NCBI RefSeq assembly: GCF_032121415.1
Contig: NZ_CP135079.1
Span: 3,968,001-4,032,000 of the forward strand
Source: Streptomyces parvus
GTDB lineage: Bacteria; Actinomycetota; Actinomycetes; Streptomycetales; Streptomycetaceae
DNA length: 64,000 bases
Direction of reading: 5' to 3'
The position numbers and the translations under genes were made by a program. The notes beneath the pieces are model-generated. The model saw only the letters and a list, made by a program, of their open reading frames with translations, did not search any database and was not told the origin of the DNA. Within the stretch, counting starts at the first letter, position 1; every line of letters starts with the position of its first letter. This document shows, one piece after another, positions 57,543 to 64,000 of the stretch.

Positions 57543-58859
57543 GTGACCGAGACCATCGAAAGCGCGACCCCGGACGACCGGCGTCCGCCCAGCGAGGCGC
57601 GCCGCCGTCCCCGCGTCCACCGGGCGTGGCTCGTCGCCGCCGTCACCTTCGTGACGATCATCGGCGGCGCTGCCTTCAACTCCCTGCCCGGCCTGCTCAT
57701 CGGCCCGCTCCACGGCGAATTCGGCTGGTCGCGCGGGGAGATCGGGCTCGCGGTCTCCATCGACATGGCGCTGTACGGGCTGACCGCACCGTTCGCCGCC
57801 GCGCTCATGGACCGGTTCGGCATCCGGCGGGTCGTGGCGAGCGCGCTCACGATGGTGGCGGCCGGGGCGATCGCCAGCGTCTGGATGACGGCGTCCTGGC
57901 AACTGATGATCTACTGGGGCCTGTTGGTCGGCCTCGGCACCGGGTCCATGGCGATGGCGTTCGCCGCGACCGTCACCAACCGCTGGTTCGTCGCCCGCCG
58001 GGGCCTGGTCACCGGCATCCTCACCGCGGCGGGCGCCTCCGGGCAGCTCGTCTTCCTCCCGCTCTGTGCCTGGATCGTCGACGAACACGGCTGGCGGCCC
58101 GCCTCGGTCACCGTGGGCCTGGCGTCCCTCGTCGTCGTCCCGTTCGTCTGGCTCCTGATGCGCGACCACCCGGCCGATGTGGGCCTCGCCCCGTACGGCG
58201 GTACGTACGTGGAGAAGCCCGCCCCCGCCCGGGGCGCCGCGCGCCGAGCGGTGCGTGTGCTCGTCGACGCGGCCCGCACCGGCCCGTTCTGGCTGCTCGC
58301 GGGCGCCTTCGCGATCTGCGGGGCCTCCACCAACGGCCTGATCCGCACCCACTTCGTGCCCTCCGCCCACGACCACCACATGCCCATCACCGTGGCGGCC
58401 TCGCTGCTCGCCGTGATCGGGGTCTTCGACGTCATCGGCACGATCTTCTCCGGCTGGCTCACCGACCGCTTCGACGCCCGCAGGCTGCTCGCCGTCTACT
58501 ACGCGCTGCGCGGGATCTCGCTCCTGTTCCTGCCGATGCTCATGGCCCCCGACGTCCGGCCGCCGATGGTCTTCTTCATCGTGTTCTACGGTCTCGACTG
58601 GGTCGCCACCGTCCCGCCGACGCTGGCGCTCTGCCGTGAGCAGTACGGCGACGACAGCGCGATCGTCTTCGGCTGGGTGCTGGCCTCGCACCAGGTGGGC
58701 GCTGCCGTGGTCGCGTTCCTCGGCGGAGTCGCGCGGGACGTGTTCGGCAGCTACGACGTGGTCTGGTACGCGGCCGGGGCGCTGTGCGCGATGGCGGCGC
58801 TGATGTCGCTGGTGATCCGCCGCGTCCCGGCGCCGAAGGAACCCGTCGTCAGCGGCTGA
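57543..58859 (+). CDS. MFS transporter (OFA/monocarboxylate type)
   Basis: A 438-residue transporter with about twelve TM segments; the loop GLTAPFAAALMDRFGIRRVV (about 73-92) is a motif A-like turn. The pattern AFNSLPGLLIGPLHGEFGWSRGEIGLAVSIDM resembles OFA and aromatic-acid/monocarboxylate carriers. Its GTG follows a weak ribosome site. Convergent with a flavin reductase remnant that overlaps its last bases. Probably the uptake or export carrier of the decayed catabolic region. Confidence 0.88.
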   Translation: MTETIESATPDDRRPPSEARRRPRVHRAWLVAAVTFVTIIGGAAFNSLPGLLIGPLHGEFGWSRGEIGLAVSIDMALYGLTAPFAAALMDRFGIRRVVASALTMVAAGAIASVWMTASWQLMIYWGLLVGLGTGSMAMAFAATVTNRWFVARRGLVTGILTAAGASGQLVFLPLCAWIVDEHGWRPASVTVGLASLVVVPFVWLLMRDHPADVGLAPYGGTYVEKPAPARGAARRAVRVLVDAARTGPFWLLAGAFAICGASTNGLIRTHFVPSAHDHHMPITVAASLLAVIGVFDVIGTIFSGWLTDRFDARRLLAVYYALRGISLLFLPMLMAPDVRPPMVFFIVFYGLDWVATVPPTLALCREQYGDDSAIVFGWVLASHQVGAAVVAFLGGVARDVFGSYDVVWYAAGALCAMAALMSLVIRRVPAPKEPVVSG

Positions 58860-59007
58860 GGCGGCCGAACGCGCCCCGGTGGAACAGCAGCGGCTCGCCC
58901 TCCTCCTGCGCGCCCAGGGCCTCCACCCGGCCCACCACGATGAGGTGGTCGCCGCCGGTGTGGACGGTGTGGATGCGGCAGTCGATCCAGGCGGGCACGG
59001 AGTCCGG
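58849..59007 (-). pseudogene. 3' remnant of a flavin reductase gene
   Basis: The minus-strand frame reads VPAWIDCRIHTVHTGGDHLI, then VVGRVEALG and LLFHRGAFGRLSR to the stop: the FMN-binding C-terminal part of DIM6/NTAB-type flavin reductases. About 52 of ~165 residues remain. It is joined upstream to a fragment in another frame. Confidence 0.7.
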
Positions 59008-59146
59008 CAGCGGTGACCGCCGCCTCGGCCGCGAACGCCGTGGTCCGGTCGCCGTCCAGCGAGGCGTTCACCCGCTGCTTGGCCAGGGCGACGGCCCGGC
59101 CCGAGGCCTGGTGCCCGGTGCCGGTGCCGGCCGGACGCTCGGACAT
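59003..59146 (-). pseudogene. Fragment joined to the flavin reductase remnant, possibly enoyl-CoA hydratase-derived
   Basis: SGRAVALAKQRVNASLDGDR then TTAFAAEAAV resembles the C-terminal helix of enoyl-CoA hydratases (ALAKQAVNAALD-like), read in a different frame from the flavin reductase part. The join near 59005 looks like a deletion fusion. Weak identification. Confidence 0.35.
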
Positions 59147-59202
59147 CCCTCCCGGACGCTGAGCCATGGGCGGGGACCGCCCCGCCGCGTGAGGCTGGTG
59201 CC

Positions 59203-60081
59203 ATGACTCAGACAGACGCGACCACAGCAGCGACCTCCGTGCAGGGACCCGTACTCGTGACCGGCGGCACCGGCAAGACCGGCCGCCGGGTGGTGGCCCG
59301 CCTCCGTGAGCTGGGCGTGGAGACCCGGGCGGCCTCGCGGTCCGGGGAGACCCCGTTCGACTGGGCGGACCCCGCCACCTGGCAGGCCGCCCTGGACGGC
59401 GTCACCGCCGTCTACATCACCCCGCTCGACGCCTCGCCCTCCCCGACCCCCGCCTTCGTCGAACAGGCCGTCGCGAGCGGGGTGCGGCGGCTGGTGCTGC
59501 TCTCGGCCCGGGGCACGGACGTGCCCGGCTACTTCGGCCCCGCCTACGAGGACGGCGGACCGCACGCCGAGGGGGAGCGGGCCGTCCGCGCCTCCGGGGT
59601 GGCCTGGACGATCCTGCGGCCCGGCTGGTTCGCCCAGAACTTCAGCGAGGGCGTCTTCCTCGACGGCGTACGGGACGGGGAACTGGCCCTGCCCACCGGG
59701 GACGGGAGGGCCGCGTTCATCGACGTCGACGACATCGCGGACGTGGCCGTCGCCGCGCTCACCGAGGACGGCCACGCGGGCGAGGAGTACGGACTCTCCG
59801 GCCCCCGCGCGCTCGGCATCGCCGACGTCCTGGACGAGATCGCCAAGGAGACCGGGAAGCGCGCCGCGTACGTCCCCGTCGACGCCTCCACCTTCCGGGC
59901 CGGGCTCATCGCCCAGGGCTTCGCGGACGGGGAGGCCGATCTCTGGACCGACGCGCTGGTCCCGATCACCACGAGCCGCGAGGCACCCGTCCTGGACGGC
60001 GTACGCCGGGCACTCGGCCGGGAGCCGCGCGACTTCGCCGACTTCGTCCGGGACGCGGCGGCGCGCGGGGTCTGGGGCTGA
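59203..60081 (+). CDS. NmrA-like NAD(P)-binding protein
   Basis: A 292-residue SDR-like protein: VLVTGGTGKTGRRVVARLRE (about 18-37) is the dinucleotide-binding loop, followed by short AASRSGETPFDW and ILRPGWFAQNFSE. NmrA-like and ergot-alkaloid-type (EasG-like) members act as redox sensors or reductases. A GAGG sequence lies upstream of the ATG. It is convergent with an AraC regulator across a large hairpin. Confidence 0.88.
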   Translation: MTQTDATTAATSVQGPVLVTGGTGKTGRRVVARLRELGVETRAASRSGETPFDWADPATWQAALDGVTAVYITPLDASPSPTPAFVEQAVASGVRRLVLLSARGTDVPGYFGPAYEDGGPHAEGERAVRASGVAWTILRPGWFAQNFSEGVFLDGVRDGELALPTGDGRAAFIDVDDIADVAVAALTEDGHAGEEYGLSGPRALGIADVLDEIAKETGKRAAYVPVDASTFRAGLIAQGFADGEADLWTDALVPITTSREAPVLDGVRRALGREPRDFADFVRDAAARGVWG

Positions 60082-60119
60082 CGCCCGGGGCCGGGCTCAC
60101 TCCGGAGGGGCCCGGCACC

Positions 60120-60142
60120 GCCCGGGGGCCGGGCCCCCGGGC
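60120..60142. terminator. Terminator hairpin between convergent genes
   Basis: GCCCGGGGGCC and GGCCCCCGGGC are near-perfect complements with almost no loop, giving a 9-11 bp GC stem after the NmrA-like gene. Confidence 0.55.
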
Positions 60143-60176
60143 AGGGCTCCGACCCGCCCCCGCGCTCAGCCGCGGC

Positions 60177-61136
60177 TCAGCCCGCCGGCGCCGCCGCGTC
60201 CACCGGCCCGGACGCCAGGGCCTCCCGCCGGAACGCGGTCGGGCTCTCGCCGCGCACCCGCTTGAACGCCGCGCTGAACCCGAACGCGTCCGCGTAGCCG
60301 ACCCGGCGGGCCACGGCCGCCACGGTCAGCTCGGGGTGGGCGAGCAGGTCGGCGGCGAGCGTCATCCGCCACTCGGTCAGATACGCCACCGGGCCGTCCC
60401 CGACGAGTTCGGTGAACCGCTTCGCCAGGGTCGTCCGCGACACCCCCGCCCGGCTCGCCAGCTCCGCCGTGGTCCAGGGGTGCGCCGGGTCCTCGTGCAT
60501 CGCCCGCAGGGCCGGGCCCGCGACCTCGTCGCCGAGCGCCCCGTACCACCCCGGCGGGTTCGCCTCGGGCCGGTCGAACCAGTCCCGCAGCGTGCACACC
60601 AGCATCCAGTCGAGCAGCCGGTCGAGCACGATCTGGTCGCCCGGCCGGCCCCGGCCGAGCTGCACCTCCAGGTAGTCGCGCAGCGGGGCGCAGTCCTCCT
60701 CGTCGGGCACCACGAGGGCCGGGGGCAGCGCCCGCAGGAGCCGCTGGGGAAGCTGCTCCTGTACGTCGTAGGCGGCGGCCAGCAGCACGGTGGCGCAGTC
60801 GAATTCGGGTGCACCAGCCGATACGGCGCCGCTGTCCCGCACCTGGTCCCAGCGCACCTCCCGTACGCCGCCGGCCCGCCCCGGCCCCGTACCGTCCGCC
60901 GGATCGTCGGTGAAGACGAACGGGGCCGGCCCCCGCACGATCGCGGCCTCGCCGACCTCCACCCGCAGCGGCTCACCGTCCTCCGGCACGATCCACCCCG
61001 CACCCCGCAGCGGCAGGCACAGCGTCAGATACGCCCCGTCGGTGAACCGCAGCGACCAGGGTGCGCACAGCACCGAACGGCCGAACACCGCACCCCGGCC
61101 CCGCACGCCCCGCAACAGCTCGTCGAACACGTCCAT
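60177..61136 (-). CDS. AraC-family regulator (cupin-sensor type)
   Basis: A 319-residue regulator. The N-terminal cupin_6-like region (LRGVRGRGAVFGRSVLCAPW to RVEVGEAAIVRGPAPFVF) is followed by the double HTH (ELASRAGVSRTTLAKRFTELVG; ARRVGYADAFGFSAAFKRV). Streptomyces proteins of this kind often control NmrA-like or SDR neighbours; the gene converges on one. ATG at 61136. No operator identified. Confidence 0.9.
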   Translation of the reverse strand: MDVFDELLRGVRGRGAVFGRSVLCAPWSLRFTDGAYLTLCLPLRGAGWIVPEDGEPLRVEVGEAAIVRGPAPFVFTDDPADGTGPGRAGGVREVRWDQVRDSGAVSAGAPEFDCATVLLAAAYDVQEQLPQRLLRALPPALVVPDEEDCAPLRDYLEVQLGRGRPGDQIVLDRLLDWMLVCTLRDWFDRPEANPPGWYGALGDEVAGPALRAMHEDPAHPWTTAELASRAGVSRTTLAKRFTELVGDGPVAYLTEWRMTLAADLLAHPELTVAAVARRVGYADAFGFSAAFKRVRGESPTAFRREALASGPVDAAAPAG

Positions 61137-61216
61137 GACGCCCAGCCTAGGCAGAGGCGGCCCCGTTCCGGGCGGGGGTCTCCGTCAGCCGGGCGGTGGT
61201 CAGCCGGGCCAGGCCC

Positions 61217-61567
61217 TCAGCGGTGGCTGAGCACCTTGACCACCCGGCCGTCGGGGTCCCGGACGAAGAACCTCCGCACGCCCCACTCCTCGGCCTGGAG
61301 CGGGTGGACGATCTCCGCGCCCCGGGCCCGTACGGCGGCGTACACCGCGTCCACGTCGTCCACCTCGACGCTCAGGTCGGGGACGACCGGGCCGGTCAGG
61401 TCGTGGGCCATGAAGCTGACCTGCTCCCGCGGGCGGGACGGCGAGGCGAGGGTCGTGATCCAGCCGAGGTTCATGACCTCCTCGAAGCCGAGCAGACCGT
61501 AGAAGTCCCGGTTCTCCTCGACCGCCTGCGTCCGGAGGTTGGGCACGACACGGCGAACGGTCATCAT
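61217..61567 (-). CDS. VOC-superfamily (glyoxalase/bleomycin-resistance-like) protein
   Basis: A 116-residue single VOC module: MMTVRRVVPNLRTQAVEENR then DFYGLLGFEEVM, and VDDVDAVYAAVRARGAEIVH, FFVRDPDGRVVKVLSHR. Metal-ligand positions are partly non-canonical. The first ATG at 61567 overlaps the upstream stop as ATGA and has GAGGAG 4-5 nt before it. Antibiotic-binding or isomerase activity is open. Confidence 0.88.
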   Translation of the reverse strand: MMTVRRVVPNLRTQAVEENRDFYGLLGFEEVMNLGWITTLASPSRPREQVSFMAHDLTGPVVPDLSVEVDDVDAVYAAVRARGAEIVHPLQAEEWGVRRFFVRDPDGRVVKVLSHR

Positions 61568-62061
61568 CGACTCCTCGGAAGAAGGGTTTCCGCCAGGCCG
61601 ACCCGGCCGTCGCGGACTTCGAGGGGGCTCGGCGCCGGGTCCTCGCAGGCACGGTAGTGCCCCAGCCGGACCGTGCCGTCCGCCTGCCGCCGGGTGTCGT
61701 GCACGTGCTCGGCGAGCCAGCGGAGCAGCGCCCCGATCTCCTCCGCCTCGTCCGGGTGGATCTCGGTGCGGGAGGTCAGCGCCCAGCCGCCGCCGGGGAG
61801 CCCGTCGCGGGCGACCAGGGCCGAGCAGAGCGCGCCCGTCGTACGCCGTGCCGGTCCGCCGCCGGCCAGCAGCGGGCGGGGCTCGTTCTCGATCCGCGGG
61901 ACCCCGTCGTCGTCGACCACCACGCACGGGAAGTCGGTCACGACGGTGAGGCGCCCGGGCCAGGGGCCGAGCCCCAGGTGCCAGCGCAGCTCGGCCAGTT
62001 GCTGCTCCGACAGCCCGTCGCGCAGGTCGACCGTCACGGTCAGCTCATGGATGTCGCTCAT
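61564..62061 (-). CDS. Conserved hypothetical protein of unknown function
   Basis: A 165-residue protein, MSDIHELTVTVDLRDGLSEQ at its start, GLGPWPGRLTVVTDFPCVVV in the middle and GGWALTSRTEIHPDEAEEIG later; no motif recognised, and soluble by composition. It is translationally coupled to the VOC gene (ATGA). The upstream 99 bp to the FMO end is a GTCCG-rich low-complexity stretch. Confidence 0.75.
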   Translation of the reverse strand: MSDIHELTVTVDLRDGLSEQQLAELRWHLGLGPWPGRLTVVTDFPCVVVDDDGVPRIENEPRPLLAGGGPARRTTGALCSALVARDGLPGGGWALTSRTEIHPDEAEEIGALLRWLAEHVHDTRRQADGTVRLGHYRACEDPAPSPLEVRDGRVGLAETLLPRSR

Positions 62062-62102
62062 GGTTCCGGACCCTGACCACCGGCACTGACAGTCCCGTGC
62101 GG

Positions 62103-62160
62103 TCCGGTCCGGTCGGGCCCCGTCCGTCCGGCCCGGCCGTCCGGTCCGTCCGATCGTCCG
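62103..62160. repeat. GTCCG/GGTCC-rich low-complexity stretch
   Basis: Many overlapping copies of GTCCG, GGTCC and CCGTCC with no single clean period, between two same-strand genes. Possibly a slippage product. Confidence 0.5.
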
Positions 62161-63360
62161 TCATCGGCGCGGCGGCCGGGCCACCCTCTTGGCGATCTTC
62201 TCCGCGTCCAGGGCCATTTCGCGCAGCATCCCGCTGATCGGGTTGGTGAAGCCGGTGAAGTAGAGCCCGGGGGCGCCCTTCGGGGACCGGCCGCCGTGGG
62301 TCACCGGGCGCCCCCGTCCGTCCAGCACGTCCAGGTGGCCCAGCAGCGGCTCCAGGGCGCGGTGGTAGCCGGTGGCGGCGATGACGGCGTCCGGGGTGAT
62401 CCGGGTGCCGTCGGCCAGGACCACCGTGTCCCTGTCGAAGGAGGCGACCGTCGCCACGGGGATCACCCGGCCGGTCTTCACCGCGTCGATCAGGCCGACG
62501 TCCTGGACCGGAATGGCTCCTTCGCGGACCCGGGAGTAGAGGCCGGTGGTGGGGCGCGGGAGGCCCTGGGCGGTCAGGTCGGGCACGGCGATCTTCGCCA
62601 GCACGCTCCCGGCGCGGTCGACGAGGCGCACCGGCAGGCGGCGGACCAGGATGGCCGTGGCCTGGGCCGGCCAGCCGGCGGTGGAGCGGCGGACGATGTG
62701 CGGGGCCGTACGGACCGCGATGCGCACGGCGGACGCGCCGCCAGCGGCCAGGTCCGCCGCGATCTCCGCGCCCGTGTTGCCGATGCCGACGACCAGGACG
62801 TCCTTGTCGGCGTACGGGGCCGGGTTCCGGTACGCCGCCGCGTGCAGCAGCTCGCCCGTGAACGTGTCGCGGCCCGGCCACTCCGGTATGCGCGGGGTGT
62901 GGTTGAAGCCGGTGGCGACGACGACCGCGCGGCCCCGCAGGACCCGCCCGCCCGTCGCGGTGAGCTGCCAGTCGCCGGAGCCGTCGGGGGCGGGGTCGAC
63001 CCTGGTCACCTCGACGCCCGTCACCACCTCCAGCTCATGGTGCTCGGTGTACTTCTCCAGGTACCGCACCACGTCGTCCCGGCCCACCCACCGCCCGAAC
63101 CTCCGCGGCATCTTCAGCCCCGGCAGGGCCGACCAGCGGCGGGTGGTGTGCAGGTGCAGCCGGTCGTAGTGGCCGCGCCAGGACGCCCCGACCCGGTCCG
63201 ACTTCTCCAGGACGACCGCCCGTACGCCCCGGGCACGCAGCGCGGCCGCGGCGGCGAGGCCTCCGGGGCCGCCGCCGATGACGTAGACGGGCCGGTCCTC
63301 CGTACGGTCGGTGAGGGCGGCGGCGTCGGGACTGACTGCGGAGGACGGGCTGTTGGGCAT
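62161..63360 (-). CDS. FAD-dependent NAD(P)-binding monooxygenase (FMO-like)
   Basis: A 399-residue single-component flavoprotein. First Rossmann motif VYVIGGGPGGLAAAAALRAR (about 25-44) binds FAD; VVVATGFNHTPRIPEWPGRD is the FMO-type ATG motif region; the second Rossmann motif DVLVVGIGNTGAEIAADLAA (about 185-204) binds NADPH. Such enzymes oxygenate amines, sulfur or indole-type substrates. ATG at 63360; ribosome site weak. It is divergent from the 63.4-63.6 kb remnant across about 70 bp. Confidence 0.9.
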   Translation of the reverse strand: MPNSPSSAVSPDAAALTDRTEDRPVYVIGGGPGGLAAAAALRARGVRAVVLEKSDRVGASWRGHYDRLHLHTTRRWSALPGLKMPRRFGRWVGRDDVVRYLEKYTEHHELEVVTGVEVTRVDPAPDGSGDWQLTATGGRVLRGRAVVVATGFNHTPRIPEWPGRDTFTGELLHAAAYRNPAPYADKDVLVVGIGNTGAEIAADLAAGGASAVRIAVRTAPHIVRRSTAGWPAQATAILVRRLPVRLVDRAGSVLAKIAVPDLTAQGLPRPTTGLYSRVREGAIPVQDVGLIDAVKTGRVIPVATVASFDRDTVVLADGTRITPDAVIAATGYHRALEPLLGHLDVLDGRGRPVTHGGRSPKGAPGLYFTGFTNPISGMLREMALDAEKIAKRVARPPRR

Positions 63361-63433
63361 GGTTCGGAGCGTAATCGTCCGCTCTGTTGATGGGTCTCGG
63401 TCAAGAGGGAAATCGATTGCGAATTGATCACGG

Positions 63434-63631
63434 GTGTTCGGATGCGGTGGCTGCCCAGGGGGTCTGGGTCCCGTCGGCCGGAGAGGGCCGCCCCCTCCGG
63501 CCCGTACGGGGGCGGGTGCGCGCCCCTTGCGCGGCGCGGCCCGCATCCGCCGCCGGGTCGTCGAGCCCCGCCCGAGGCTGATCGCGTACGTCGTCGTCCA
63601 TGCCGAACTGGCCCTGGGGCTGTTCCTGTGA
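63434..63631 (+). pseudogene. Probable 3' remnant of an unknown gene
   Basis: The frame ends RRVVEPRPRLIAYVVVHAEL then ALGLFL and stop, which looks like a real protein C-terminus and overlaps the next start as GTGA (coupling). The first half (GCGGCPGG...GAGARPLRG) is low-complexity and not gene-like. The 5' part appears to have been lost. Family not identified. Confidence 0.4.
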
Positions 63632-64000
63632 GCGCCGAACGTGCGGCCGCGGCCCCGCGCTTCGACCTGCCGGAGCCGGACGCCTTCACCCGCCCGTACT
63701 GGGACGCGGCGGCGGAGGGGCGGCTGCTCATCCGCCGCTGCGCCGGATGCGGCCGGGCGCATCACTACCCGCGCGAGTTCTGCCCGTACTGCTGGAGCCA
63801 GGACGCGGGGCGGGAGCCGGCGAGCGGGGAGGCGACGCTCTGCACCTGGTCCGTCGTCCACCGCAACGACCTGCCGCCCTTCGGCTCCCGCGTCCCGTAC
63901 GCGGCGGCCGTCGTCGACCTCGCCGAGGGGCCCCGGATGATGACGGAGATCGTGGAGTGCGCGCACGAGGCCCTGCGGATCGGGATGCGGCTGGCCGTCG
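63628..64000 (+). CDS. Zn-ribbon/OB-fold (DUF35) acyl-CoA-associated protein, 3' end beyond window
   Basis: GTG at 63628 opens a frame that runs off the window (about 124 residues seen). A rubredoxin-like zinc ribbon, RRCAGCGRAHHYPREFCPYC (about 33-52), precedes an OB-fold (GEATLCTWSVVHRNDLPP, then YAAAVVDLAEGPRMMTEI). DUF35 proteins partner thiolases or lipid-transfer thiolase-like proteins in steroid/acyl catabolism, and the next gene downstream would probably be one. Its intactness contrasts with the decayed genes before it. Confidence 0.85.
   Translation, partial: MSAERAAAAPRFDLPEPDAFTRPYWDAAAEGRLLIRRCAGCGRAHHYPREFCPYCWSQDAGREPASGEATLCTWSVVHRNDLPPFGSRVPYAAAVVDLAEGPRMMTEIVECAHEALRIGMRLAV

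Overview
The window looks like a chromosomal stretch of a Streptomyces or a close relative. GC is very high throughout, third codon positions are almost always G or C, GTG starts are common, and start/stop overlaps (ATGA, GTGA) link many neighbours. The gene set is typically streptomycete: a DmdR1-type iron regulator beside a UPF0309 SIS protein, an NsdA-like TPR regulator, an ECF sigma factor with a zinc anti-sigma partner, AfsA-family and CGNR proteins. The middle (about 20.6-38.7 kb) carries close counterparts of S. coelicolor SCO4383 (cinnamate/4-coumarate:CoA ligase) and SCO4394 (dmdR1); this parallel is from memory and was not checked by alignment. No rRNA, tRNA, insertion sequence or CRISPR array was seen.

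Layout. 0-10.8 kb: an accessory, biosynthetic-looking block. It has the 3' end of an AfsA-family gene, a minus-strand unit (ACAD-fold flavin monooxygenase, DHA2 exporter, P450) opposite a CGNR regulator with an F420/PPOX enzyme, and a second minus-strand unit (AraC regulator, methyltransferase, AMP-ligase) opposite an FMN-binding oxidase-like gene. 10.8-12.8 kb: a LysR regulator divergent from a DMT exporter. 13.0-23.5 kb: a tightly coupled catabolic operon resembling the atu (acyclic terpene/methyl-branched acid) pathway: TIGR03084 protein, AtuA, acyl-CoA carboxylase beta and alpha, acyl-CoA dehydrogenase, CoA ligase, enoyl-CoA hydratase, TetR regulator. 23.5-27.1 kb: a frameshifted DUF3494 secreted protein with repeats, and a DUF5819/HTTM membrane pair. 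27.2-33.1 kb: a secreted serine hydrolase, a truncated AlaRS paralogue with a possible alanine-rich leader peptide, a uridine-kinase-like gene, an XRE-cupin regulator, a methyltransferase and two frameshifted small genes.

33.2-52.9 kb is mostly housekeeping and conserved Streptomyces content: citrate synthase, pdxH, a structured minus-strand small RNA candidate, a PAS/GAF protein, UPF0309, dmdR1, an alpha/beta hydrolase behind a LexA-like box, an ABC exporter, a prim-pol-like protein, an NsdA-like regulator, a lipoprotein, purU, ECF sigma with anti-sigma, a STAS protein and an EF-hand protein.

52.9-64 kb is in partial decay. Intact regulators, transporters and oxidoreductases are interleaved with 5'-truncated remnants of CoA-ester/aromatic catabolism genes (AMP-ligase, acyl-CoA dehydrogenase, cyclase, Zn-alcohol dehydrogenase, flavin reductase and others). 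It ends in a DUF35 zinc-ribbon/OB-fold gene cut by the window edge.

The most unusual items are: the minus-strand RNA near 35.2-35.46 kb carrying a 12-codon ORF with an exceptionally strong Shine-Dalgarno sequence; the AlaRS-like gene with its leader; the hydrolase whose nucleophile serine is replaced by alanine, behind a LexA-like box; and repeated loss of the 5' halves of divergent gene pairs in the last 11 kb.
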